From assembly GCA_963691655.1 (NCBI GenBank), contig OY829327.1, forward strand, positions 52,960,079 through 53,024,078: a DNA stretch of 64,000 bases. The letters are read 5' to 3'. Source of the stretch: Toxonevra muliebris (lineage: Eukaryota; Arthropoda; Insecta; Diptera; Pallopteridae). Below are positions 47,033-58,168 of the stretch, piece by piece. The position numbers and the translations under genes are program-made. The notes under the pieces are model-generated. The model was not told the DNA's origin. It did no database searches and saw only the letters and a list, made by a program, of their open reading frames with translations. The stretch's first letter is position 1, and each line of letters opens with the position of its first letter.

Positions 47033-50000
47033 TCAATATAAAACTGTTGATTTCTCTTTCTCCACAATTTTTGGTTCTTACTTACGTAAAACCAAAACCA
47101 TTAGAACTTATTCCCTAGAGTCTGTGTTCCATACTTTGAATAACCGTGATTGACTGGTAGCGTTACTATTAAGTTTCTTCTTTTAAAACGGTGTAGTTTA
47201 ACTTCGTTATTTGGTAAATAATATCTTGTTACATATTTACTAACCGAAACTACCAAAAATTTACCAAACAAGTGTATATCAGCAAAGTTGTATTTAAATT
47301 TTCCACTCAAAGTTTATACGACGCAATATTTTGTTTATACTAAAACAAAAATCAATCGTTTAAGTAAAATTACCATACCCAATAAATGTCATATTACATA
47401 ACATGTTATTATATAAAAATATAACCCAACAAAAATGTGGAGAAGGAGGTGAATATTATAAACTATAATAACATGCTTATGTGTTTCTCATATGTGTTTG
47501 TTGGCGTGGAACAGCAAAAAGGAGTAACATGCATATATATATACACACATACATGCACACTTTACATTTTAATGCCAAACTATTGTATTAAACAAAATAT
47601 TAAGGAGGGAAAGAAACAAATTTAGACGGCAACGAAAAAATCTTCCTTTGAGAGTTTTCAAGATTCAAGTAAACAACAACAACAACAATACAAATACACA
47701 CACACACACATATAGATATGAACAGATACACAGAAATATGTTGGCACAACAGAAAACATCAGGAGTTAAAAATGTGCGACAGTTGGTCTAGACATTTGGC
47801 GCCAATAATAGTTGTTGTTGCTGTTGTGTGTAATTTGAACACTGATTGTGTTTGCTAAAAGAGATGAGCTGAAATGAAAGTTGAGAGCAGAGCAGAAAGT
47901 GGAATTATAGTACTGTGTAAAGAGATGCAAAAGTCAAAAGCAAATGAGATGTTGATGATGTTTTCGGGTGAAAAGTTCGATGAAGACCCATAGAAGTGTG
48001 TGGAACGGAGGTATCTGATAGATAAATAGCAAACAAAAAGAGAGTCACGCAAATAGCAAATCAGGAAATTGAAAAGGAGTGAGGGAGGAAGAACAAACAA
48101 CACTCAGCCTGAGGATTTCATGGTACTATGATTATGAGTGTCTGGCGTCATGATAGAAATACAGTTTGCCTGAAATTGTTCCCAAATGAATTTGCAGCGT
48201 ACGAGGAGAAAGGACGACTTGAAGCATTCAAAAAACAAGAAATAGAACTTTGTACCTACTTGAGTGAATTGGACAAATTTAAGTGAAAATTAAATTGAAA
48301 CTAACATTTAAATATATTGAGGTTAAGTTGTTGCAATTGAAAAATGAATTTCAACCCAAGGCAAATACAACATTACCAAAAGGTCAATGTAGAAATTCTT
48401 GAAATCTCATGTTACACCTTGTTAGTCCTCTGCGTTACGCTTGAAGGCATGAAAACCAACCGGGCGATGGAGCGAGGAGACCTGCGAGGAGTACGTTCAA
48501 GGAAGGAGTGCGATAATATTCTAATTTCATGCATTTGCACTCAAGTGTTAATAATGAGATTTTCTGTGTATTTGTGTTTTGTTTGCTGCTGTCTCTCTAT
48601 CTGTCTGTCTGTCTGTACAGCTTTTTATCTCTGTGTTTATTGAATTTGTGTTTACAATTACTTTAGCACTTTTTGAAATACTATTTCCATTCATGCTGCC
48701 TTCGTTCCTTCACTCTTTCATTCAACACACTTTTCAATACATATCCCCCTTTCCCCTTTTTTTTGTCGGCAAACTGTAAGATAAGTTGCAAATCCCAATT
48801 GGCATTGTTTTATCTTTGCTCGGTGCTTGTGAATATTTCATCTTTCGTTTCTCTTTTCGATTTATTTACTTTTTTTCTGTTTCTACTTCTGCTTATTCTC
48901 GTTCAAAGCTATTTTTCAAACACCAATCGTCGTTTCGTCATTTTCGATTATTTTCTGTTCGTTCATTTTGTATTTGAAGAGAAGTACATACATATATACA
49001 ATTTTCAGCTTCAAATTTTTTTGCAATTTATTTCTTTATTCTATTTTGTTTTCTTGTGTGCTTTTTATTGCTATTGCTTTCTTGATTTCCTTATTTCGTT
49101 CGTAATATCGTTTGTAGTTGTTTCAAATTTACCAAAAGCCAAGTCTTTCAGTTTGGCTGCTTTCGGTAGTTATTTATAGAAAATTTATTTAGTTTGGAAA
49201 TTGTTGTGCTTGCTCAATAAATTTTAAAAGATTGTAAGAAATCAATGCACTACGTAAATAAAATTTAATTTCTATTTGCGTAATATTTTGATATTTGAAA
49301 TAAATAAGAAAATTTCTCTATATTCTGGTTGAATCAATTGTTTGTGCACTTTCAAGGCAATAAAGGTCGGAGGAATGAGTGGTGACTAGTCAGCGTTAGA
49401 ATTCTGAGAATGAATCTAGGTTCGTTGAGATAATGTAGAGTAGCAGGGAGCTGGCAGTTATTTTTCTTTATTGTTCATGAACAATGGAAGATGCAACCAT
49501 TTTATATTGGCTCTTTCAACAACATAATCACTTTACTTTACCACAGATATTACTTACTAAATTGAATTATATTTAATTACGAGAAAAGCTTTTAAGCTGC
49601 AAGTCTTACAGCTGCTGATCAGCTGCTTATTAACCTAAAATATTTCTTGAATTTCCAATTGGTCGAAAAAAGTTGGTTTCTGTTGAAGAATGTTATTGGT
49701 GTCGCTTTTACAACTTTTTCTGACATAACGTCATCTAAAATCCAAAAATCCATAACTACACAAATTGTTCAAAATCGACTTTTTGATTAATTATGATGCA
49801 CTTGCCTAAACTACAAGTTTATGCTACGTCCAAAAATAACTACAAGTACATGAATTTAATAAGCAATGAATAAGGAAACAAAATATTTGAATCTTTTTCA
49901 GCAACTAAGTGATACTAAAGATACTCAACCTTCACAATTACATTCTTCTTAAATCTATAATATTTTTCATTTCACAATTCATTTTTGCTCCTCCTGTAAA

Positions 50001-50108
50001 AAAAATAAAATGTGCAGTTACGGCTTTTTGGATTTAAGATGACGATATGTATGTGTATTAAATATTTAACTTAATTAATTTTTAAACAAACTTTGTTTCT
50101 TCTTTCAG
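47033..50108. other. Non-coding DNA immediately upstream of the complexin exon
   Basis: Probably cpx intron, since it ends in a good splice acceptor at 50108. It holds CA, TCTG and AAC simple repeats. Reading frames, including the Phe-rich one at 48673-49179, reflect T-rich composition. No transposon ends were recognised. Untranslated exons or promoter elements could be present but cannot be seen by inspection. Confidence 0.45.
50089..50108 (+). other. Predicted splice acceptor for the complexin exon
   Basis: A pyrimidine tract TTTGTTTCTTCTTTCAG ends with AG at 50108. From there to the start codon (207 bases) no upstream ATG occurs, as expected of a genuine 5' untranslated region and unusual for random AT-rich DNA of this length. 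Confidence 0.6.
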
Positions 50109-50315
50109 ATTTTCAACTTCGAATTTTTGTAAAACACTCACAAAACTTAATTTGAAAGGAACTTCAAAAGAAACTAACTGCAAACCAACAACAACAATAC
50201 CACCTAAAAAAAAACACATCCCCAAAAACAACAACAACAAAAACAACTAGAAGAAGACTAGTAAATAACTAAGTAAGAAACTACAAAAACAGAAACAACA
50301 AAGCAAACCAACAAA
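50109..50315 (+). other. Complexin 5' untranslated region (predicted)
   Basis: A-rich leader with many AACAAC repeats, containing no ATG. It ends AACAAA before the start codon, close to the fly translation-start consensus (CAAA ATG). The left border depends on the predicted acceptor at 50108; the exon could instead begin further upstream. Confidence 0.6.
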
Positions 50316-50370
50316 ATGGCGGCGTTCATAGCGAAACAAATGGTTGGCAATCAACTAAGTGCCGTTAAAG
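50316..50370 (+). CDS. cpx: Complexin, first coding exon (partial gene)
   Basis: The exon encodes MAAFIAKQMVGNQLSAVK plus the first base of a Gly codon, then meets a perfect donor GTAAGT at 50371 (phase 1 intron). This sequence agrees with the N terminus of Drosophila complexin as I know it, and no other protein I know starts this way. Complexin is a small, mostly helical cytosolic protein that binds assembled SNARE complexes at presynaptic terminals, clamps spontaneous vesicle fusion and promotes calcium-triggered release. This exon supplies part of the N-terminal region. The accessory and central SNARE-binding helices and the C terminus (often ending in a CAAX box) must come from later exons. 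None is found in the remaining 13.6 kb, so the first coding intron is long. The start is fixed by homology and by the CAAA context. Confidence 0.93.
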
Positions 50371-52533
50371 GTAAGTTCCATTAAACTAAACTTAAAAAAA
50401 AAACAACTTACAAAGAACTAAAGCACAGAAGAAAAAGAAAAAAGTAAACATAAAATTAGAAACTAAACAGTAAACTATCTAAGCTATTTAGATTATATTT
50501 AATGCCAAGGGTAGGTACGTAAAAGTAGTAGTTATATGTGTACATTTGGCCCCTAATTATTCGTTCTACCCTTTCTAAGTTTATAAGTGTGTGTTTGTAT
50601 ATGAAAATAATGAGATTTGTCTGTGTCTGTCTAAAAAAATATATACTTAAAGTTTTTGTGTGTTAATTATAAGTACGCTGCTGTATGTTGCAAGTATTTA
50701 ATTATGCTATAATTAAACATTAAGCAAAACATCTAGTGAACTCATTTGTTTTTTTTTTTAACTTTTTCTAACTGTCTGTTTGTCTGTCTTTTTTCTATGA
50801 AATCTGCAAGACAAGCGCAGCTGCACGTTCAAGATAATTATACAGCAACATTCACATACACGCTTGGAAGCAAACAAATATTTAAAAAATGTAATAATAA
50901 TAATGGTGTACCTTCTGTATAACTTTGCATACGTTTTTCTAGTTTTAAAAAAGAAAAAAAAAACGTTGCATACTTTTTTGCACAAATAAAAAAAAACAAC
51001 AATTGTGTATGTGTGTATGTGTAGAAATTCGTTGGTTTTATTCGCTGTCAGTCAGTCCGTCAGTCAGTCAGTGTTAAGCTCAATTGTTTAATTAAATGCA
51101 TGCTTGGCATAATTAAAAATGCGATTGTGGCGGTAATAACGGTGGAGGCGGTAGCGCTGAGAATCTACGTGTATAGTCAAATATCTACTTGAACTGCTGC
51201 TGCTGCTGTTGACGTTACTTTTGTGTACACTGTTTTCTCCTCACTGTATACAATTTCGCACCAAAGAGGCAAAAACGAAAAACAAAACGAAAAAACACAT
51301 GAATACGCCTCAGAAACTTTTCAAGTGCTTGAAGTGCGTATATATGTATGTGCATGCATGAGAGAGTGAGTATATAAGAGCATGTATGTATGTATGTATG
51401 TATGTATATCTATGATGATTTTGAAAGAGTATGCTAATAATAATGTGCGGTGAGAAGGGTGCATTTTGCAGTGTGCAGGTCTAGAATAGGCAGCTCTTCT
51501 TGATTGCATTGCATTGCAGAGTGACCCCAATTGTATTAAGTGCTTGAATGACCTTGGTATCATTATACACATATAAATATGCATATCTGTGTATATGTGT
51601 TAGTATGTGACATACATATATATATTTATATATATAAAATTGGAAATGTTAGAACGAAAAGCAACAGCAACAAAATATATAAAAGATAAAGCACGAGGAG
51701 AGGCATTTCAAGTGCCAGTGCCGACAGTGTTGCCAATAATTAACACGTGTCTACAGTTACCAAGTAGCACAAGCACAAGTTATACACATAAGGTATCGTA
51801 TGTCTACATGTTTGTATGTATATGAAAAATCAAGTGCCCCTTGAGTGCTCGCATTCCCATGGTGAATTATTGATGATGTACGTCGTCGGCGGCACATTTG
51901 CTGCGTACATGTACGAGTATATATGTAGCTCAAACTTTGTGTTAGAGCTTTATTAGAATTTGCTTGCCTTTCGTTGAATGAATGGAAAAGTCTTTAATTA
52001 GATATAATTATTTATGTGTCTACACCCACATTCTCTGGTTTTTATTTTCTTTCATCTCTTTGGTCTCTTGAAATTACCATTTGAAGTGTTCATATTCCCT
52101 TTGGCAATGTCATTGTTGTGATCAGATATAAAACAGATATGTCGCTGCTGAAAAAAATCATAGATTATACGCTCTTCAATGCTAAATATACGGCCTTAAG
52201 GCTTTACTTGAAAGAAAATAGATTAACTGCTTCAAAGCCACGATGACGTGTGTAAAAAAAACATTTGTTATTCCCTGAACGCAGATTTGAACATGCTTAA
52301 TTTACAACTTACCAGCAACGCAACGTATTAAATACTGAACTTCTATGATCTTTTAAATGTAATAATAATATTAATTTAATATAAAATTTAATCATAAATT
52401 TTAATAAAAACAACGAAAAATAAAGAACTAATACTTAAATACAGAGAAACAAGCAATTTAATTTTTAAAAACACATTGCAAAATCAAATTTTGACGAAAA
52501 CAACATCAACATCAAGGCAATTAAATATACTGT
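50371..52533 (+). other. Complexin intron, first part
   Basis: Starts at the GTAAGT donor and has no coding content. It contains ATGT (51382-51406), TATA and CTG simple repeats and several CAGTCAGT-type patches near 51046-51072. No bounded transposon was seen before 52534. The intron continues past the end of the window. Confidence 0.7.
51382..51406. repeat. (ATGT)n microsatellite
   Basis: Six tandem ATGT units within the complexin intron. Confidence 0.9.
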
Positions 52534-52541
52534 GTAGTATA

Positions 52542-53499
52542 CAAGCCCGTATTTAGGGGGAGGTTGTGGGGGTTCTGACCCCCCCCCCCCCCCCGAAATC
52601 TGGAAACTTTATTCTAATTTTAGAGATTTATTGCCAATGGATGTGAAAAAAAGTCAAAATAAAATCTATTTAACGATATTTTTTACTTCCATCGGTTTTT
52701 TTTTTTCTAAAAAGTATATATAAAAAAATAAATTTGAAATCTTGCGATCAAATCCAATTTGTTTTCTTCGACATGAGGATTGACTACGGATTCCAAAAGA
52801 GAAGGTGATACTGAGCACTTCTGCATTCATATTTTTTCTAGGTCATTAACTGTTTTTGATTTAAAGTTTCGTCCTGAATCAGTTTGAAAAGTTTAAAAAT
52901 TAATAAAAATAGAAAAAATTATCGGATCCTTGTAAAATTAGACTTGCTTGAACCCCACTTTTGCCTAAAACGGGACGTGATGGGAAGTTTTTGACCTCAG
53001 ATTCGTGTTCAACGTGAAAAATTCTTTCGCAAAAACTCCAGCAAAACCCATGCAGTTTTGGAGGCAATCTCAAAATATAATTAATTTTTTAACGCATTAT
53101 TGGTCAGAGCACCACGAAAGATCTCAACCTCATTAGGGTTCCTTCTATTTTTTGTAATTTTTTTGAGGTTGAGTACATCATCAGTAGTGGGAAGTCAATG
53201 AGTTAATGAAATTATGTCCTTCACGATAAAAAAAAATTCATTACAATGCACATTGAATATTTATTTGAAAAAATTTAATTTGATTATTCTGTGAATTTTT
53301 TGTCACTTTTGGCCATTTTTTTGAGGTTAAGATTAAAAAAAATCGGAAAATTTTTCCAAAAATTTTAATTTTATAGGGTCCATCAAATGTATAATCGATT
53401 TAATTTATTGTATTTAAAAATCAGTTTGATAAAAATTATTAATGAATGTTTTCTTCGAATGAAAACCCCCCCTGAAAAAAATTTCTGGCTACGGCCCTG
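52542..53499. mobile_element. hAT-type element with poly-C ends, family E
   Basis: Begins CAAGCCCGTATTTAGGGGG and ends CTGGCTACGGCCCTG, whose complement CAGGGCCGTAGCCAG is a common hAT (Tip100-like) terminus. The 8-bp duplication GTAGTATA is perfect (52534-52541 and 53500-53507). A 16-C run (52579-52594) near the left end and ACCCCCCC near the right end are typical of such elements. The 958-bp body has no transposase frame. It sits in the complexin intron. Confidence 0.9.
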
Positions 53500-53507
53500 G
53501 TAGTATA

Positions 53508-54063
53508 TGTACTATATAACAATTTCAGAGCTTGAGATATGAAATGAATGGAAACATGATGAGATTTCTAACATTTTGACAGTTAATTTTAAGGAAGAAG
53601 AAGAATATGAATGAAAATATTGGTTTTGGAACAATGCCAAATAATCCCGGAATATGCCAAAAACAATGAACAATGTACAGCAACAACAAGGGTGGTAATG
53701 ATGATGATAATGATGAATATCGTTGCAATCTCTACTCGAAAACCATAAATTACAATGAGAAAGAAAGAAATGCACTTATGTATACATACATTTATACATA
53801 TAGAAAATTCATACATATATGCAACTCGGGCTATGTACGGGTAAAGGAAATACATTAACACACACACAACAATATATATATATATATGTATGCATTCTTG
53901 CTTGTTATATATAATAGTGGGCAGGCCGCACATTTGTTTGCCTCAGCTATCAGCGCCACAAAATCGCACACAATTTTATTTTCAATAGCAATGCTGCAAC
54001 ATTGTTGTAATATATTCATCGTACGTTCTCTGCATGCAACATACACATGCATACTTGCATACA
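53508..54063. other. Complexin intron, non-coding
   Basis: Contains ATG/GAT repeats (53696-53716), TATA runs and CA patches, and short antisense frames that reflect these. No element boundaries were found. Confidence 0.45.
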
Positions 54064-54277
54064 CAGTAAAACCTCACTAACTCGAATAGCTGAAACAGCA
54101 TTTTTTTCTTTATTTCATTAGAAAAAATCCGAATTGCTGCAGTTGTACCTCTGCATCAAAAATACCATATTTCGAATTACAGATTGTTTTAATCAAAAAT
54201 ATAGACGTTAGTTTGAGCAAAAGAGAATGAAGAAACTACTCGAATTATAGAGGTTTCGAATTATAGAGTTTCTACTG
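54064..54277. mobile_element. Pogo-like miniature element
   Basis: The left end CAGTAAAACCTCACTAACTC and the right end, read in complement, CAGTAGAAACTCTATAATTC match the CAGTA-(G/A)A-ACCTC-TATAA-TTCGAA theme of pogo/Tigger-type insect elements. CGAATTATAGAGGTTT and CGAATTATAGAG lie in tandem near the right end. TA follows the right end (54278-54279), but the left flank reads CA, so the TA duplication is imperfect. The 214-bp element encodes no protein. Confidence 0.7.
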
Positions 54278-54544
54278 TATATTGATATGTTACTACTTGC
54301 AGTATAGTTTGAAATTTTTTATATAAGCGTCACAGTGGAATAATACAATGTTGCCATATTAACGCTTAAGTGCCTAAATTGCACACACACATACATACCA
54401 CTACACACTAACATACAAGTGTTCATACCCAGTGAAAAAACGATTCAAATGTTCACAGCAAGAACGACCATTTTAAAGAAGGAGTGTGCTGTCTCAATAT
54501 CCCCCTTCCTCCCTCCTCTCTCTCCCATTTCTTCGCTAAAACCC

Positions 54545-55985
54545 GCCCTCAGATTTAACAAAATATGGATAATGCATGCCTTAAAGAAGGAGTATACCCC
54601 GAAGTCTGGAAGAAACAACGGCTGGTTCTCATCAGCAAAGGAAGAGGTGACCCGGAGATCCTGTCGGCATACAGACCGCTCGACATGCTAGATAAGGCGG
54701 GCAAGCTGTTTGAGAAGCTATTAAAAGTGCGACTTACTGCTACCATACACGAGTCTGGTGGTTTGTCCACTTGACAGCACGGATTTAGATCAGGTAAGTC
54801 TGCCATGGACGCTATTAAAAAAGTAGTAGAAGCGGTTAAAGCTACGCAACAAGGAAACCACTACTCAAGACCGTTAGTCCTATTGGCGCCATTGGATTAA
54901 AAAATGCATTCAACAGTGTCAGATGGGCAGATATATTTTCGAGTACCAGCGTACACACTGAGAATGATGAGAAATTATTTAAGAAATAGAGAGCTTATCA
55001 ATGTGACGACCAGAGCGACTAAGAAAAAGCAGATTAAAGCAGGTGCTGTGCAAGGATCCATCCTCGGACCAGACTTCTGGAATGTTACCTATGACGAAAT
55101 CCTATGGATCGAAATGGTAGACAATGCCTTTCTGGTAGGCGATGCAGACGACAATGCTGCCGTTATTACTGCGCGAAACATTAAAGAAGCGCAGCGTAAA
55201 CTTAACCAAGTGATAATAAGAACGCAGGCATGGCCTAACTCACACAGACTACAATTAGCCACACATAAGACAGAATTACTTCTTCTGACAAGACGACGAA
55301 TGCCTATAGAACTAGATATATACATTGGAAACGATGTATTTATCACATAAAAAGCTATAAGAAACCTAGACACAAAACTGACATATGGAGTGCAATTGCA
55401 ATATCCAGGCAGCCAAAGCAACAGCTTCGCTCAGTTGCCTTATGGCGAACATCGGTGGCCCAATATCGAGCAAACGGAAGCTGTTTATGGCAGTCAATCA
55501 TGCTATCTGCCGTTACGGGTTCCGTTTTTGTGGACTGACACACTAAGAGTAGAGTGTAGGGCGAAACAGCTGATGTCGGTATTGCAGCATTAAAATTAGC
55601 CTGTGCATATTAAACGAAAGCTGTGCTCGTGGTGACAACCAGGAGCAATCCCCATTGATCTCCTCGCTTATGAACGGCTACAAAAAATGGCGAACGATCT
55701 TACCGCGGAGACTGCAAACCGAAACGAAGCAACAAACAGTTAAAAACGTGGGGGCACCGACACGCGTGAAAATTGGACGAAATTGGTACCAAACTCGAGG
55801 TATGGCTAAACAGACGGTTTGGAGAAGTTAATTATTACTTAACGCAGCTATTATAAGGACATGGACACTTTTGGAAGTACTTACATATAATTGAGAAAAC
55901 CGAATGATCCAATTGACTTTATGGTGATGGAGATAATGACGATGCCGAATATACGTTCTTGAGAACTGGAGAGACATATTGGTTC
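54545..55985 (+). pseudogene. R1-like non-LTR retrotransposon, degenerate
   Basis: In several frames the plus strand encodes an RT domain in order: CLKEGVYPEVWKKQRLVLI with LSAYRPLDMLDKAGKLFEK; SGKSAMDAIKK; LAPLD with a stop at 54898, then KNAFNSVRWADIF; AGAVQGSILGPDFWNVTYDE; and the catalytic box GDADD (55138-55152) in place of the family's YADD. Further on comes the C-terminal region GHGHFWKYLH and DDAEYTFL, the position of the usual Cys/His finger. The sequence style is that of the R1 clade. At least three frameshifts, several stops and the changed catalytic box rule out activity. No flanking duplication was identified, and it lies in the complexin intron in the sense orientation. Confidence 0.85.
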
Positions 55986-56908
55986 TCTAATCGTACAAAA
56001 TATCGTAACGAAAATGATTCGCAAATCTCAAATTGTACATAATTTATCAAAAAAGTTGTACCTAAATGAGCATGAATGTACCTTAAATGGTATACTTCAT
56101 TGGTTCATCGCTTTTGTAAGAAATTCAATTTTCATTTAAAGTTAACCAATAAAAAAAACAAGAAAACGATATTTGTTATATATAAATTAGTTTAAATTAT
56201 TTCAGCACATATACAGAGAGTCAAAAAAATTTATCATAAAAAATTACATTTTAGGGCACGAGAAATCGGAAACTAAGAGAGGGGAAAAGTTTTTAGTCAT
56301 TTAGATAAACGCTTATGACTTTGACCTTTTTTAAGCACCAATAAACTTTATGCGATTTGGAAAATTGTTTTCAAATATTTTTCCCTTCATAAACAGCAAT
56401 ATCAGAGCTTTGAGCTTTAAAGTTAAACAATATAGTATAGGTAAGTTAAATATATTTGGGCCAATGTCAAATTGTACCTAAAATGTGCCAATTGTACCTA
56501 ATGTACCTTTTAGTTCGAAAAAGTCGGAAAGAGGTACAATTGTACTTACTTTTTCATCACTGCCCGCTTGTATCGAAATATGCTGAAGACGTGCTCTAAG
56601 GAAAAAGACCTCGAAGTATATAAGAGAGCCCAGAGAGGGCAGCGAGACCTGGACGCAAGTATAACATAACGATGAGAGTCCAGTAAGGTTGGAATGGGAC
56701 TCCACCCTGAAGTAATATGTAATAACGGTTCTAAGGTGGAACCAAACCTCATGAATATGAGGAGGATGTTTTAGAGGGTGCAACCCCCACATACCAAACT
56801 GTGACGACTGTTTGCTGATGTGTGAGACATTTTTACCTTCACAACCGCAAAAACAAAAAAGAACAAAGAAAGGAGGTAGTTTGTATTTATCATTTTCAAT
56901 TACTATGA
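55986..56908. other. Non-coding intron DNA, possible LINE 3' remnant
   Basis: At about 56570-56800 the composition becomes more GC-rich, with GAGAGCCCAGAGAGGGCAGC, GACTCCACCCTGAAG and GTGCAACCCCCACATA. This may be the 3' end of the preceding R1-like element or another repeat. No protein motif is clear, and the opposing 104-codon frame (56478-56792) is not recognised. Confidence 0.35.
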
Positions 56909-56916
56909 ATCATACT

Positions 56917-57446
56917 TAACGCTCGTATCTATACAGTTTTTCGCGGTAGTGTACAGTTTTTTCAATTCCAAAACCGCATACCGCCTTTTTTACCAAAATA
57001 CCGCGTTTATACTAAGAAAAAAATATATAAATGTTTGAACGCTAGGAAATTCAAATTTATCAATCGCAATGCAAACGTCTGAGAGAACAATGGCAACTCG
57101 TTGCGTGTATACTTTTGAAAGAAGTGGAAACATTGAAGGCGATTCTTATCGCCAAATGTAATTTGAAATATGCAAGCGTTCATTTCTATAAATACCTCAT
57201 AGCAAAGCCGAGATCGCTTTGTCAAATTTCTTGCAAGCACAAATTCTATATAACTACAGAAGGAGATATGAAAATGGAGAACGAAGACGATTTAGATGAT
57301 GGATAATAAATTGCTTTCCTTGTTAATTTTCATTTGAAAAAATTCATACCGCGAAATATACAGTTTTTTTCAAATCGATTTACAGTTTTTTAAACATTTT
57401 TGGTAGAAATATACAGTTTTTGGTCCGAAAAAAGATACGAGCGTTA
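56917..57446. mobile_element. Non-autonomous hAT element, family F
   Basis: The ends TAACGCTCGTATCT and AGATACGAGCGTTA are exact complements. The flanking 8-mers ATCATACT are identical (56909-56916 and 57447-57454). TAACG satisfies the hAT end consensus (Y-A-R-N-G). TACAGTTTTT motifs recur several times at both ends as subterminal repeats. The element is 530 bp with no transposase. Confidence 0.9.
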
Positions 57447-57454
57447 ATCATACT

Positions 57455-57980
57455 CCAATTGTACAATCTGTTAAAGGTATTTATCTGTTAATTATATATG
57501 TCTGATTTATTAAAAAAATAAACAAATATTTTACAGTGAGGACAATACGAATTATTTTGTTTCGTCAAGTGATCAAGAAGGGAAGAGGAAAAGGAAGAGA
57601 TGTACTTTCTGGTCGGTAGCAAGAACGAATGCATTGCTGCTCTTTTTGCTGGGTACATATGTTTACCCCTAAACATGTGCAGACATGTGTTTATAGCTTT
57701 TTTATTCACCAACTAACTACTACAAAATAAATTTTATTGCCGCCGCACTTGCGTCATTGTTCCAAATCGTTGAAAAGTCCACTTGAAATTTATTGATTTA
57801 CTAAATTTGCGCATTTGTATGCAATCGCTGGGAAAATGTTTCACTGCAATTTTCTCCTTTTATCAGTTGCACACAATTTATTTACACAAACGTCAAAAGA
57901 AAAAATAAAGAAAAGCTAAAATATGGTTTTTCAAAGCAAAATTGTAGGAAACAAAGAAACAAGCGCTTAAAATGTTCGTC
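57455..57980. other. Complexin intron, non-coding
   Basis: No gene or bounded element recognised between the hAT element and the TTAA element. Confidence 0.45.
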
Positions 57981-58168
57981 TTAACTCTCTAACCCGCAAG
58001 ATTGAAATAATAAAAAAACAAACAATCGAATTTTTGTTTCCATTTAACATTGAAGTCCATTTTTTGATTAGTGTTAGGGTTTAGCAATTAGGTGAGAAAA
58101 CCGAAAGGCTGCCTTAAGGCGGCCTTGCGGGTTTAAGCCAAAAAATAAAGAACATTGTTTCATTGCTA

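Noticed and set aside
48673..49179. 168-codon Phe-rich frame upstream of complexin
   Set aside because: T-rich DNA yields Phe/Leu/Ser runs that mimic membrane segments; no codon or domain evidence.
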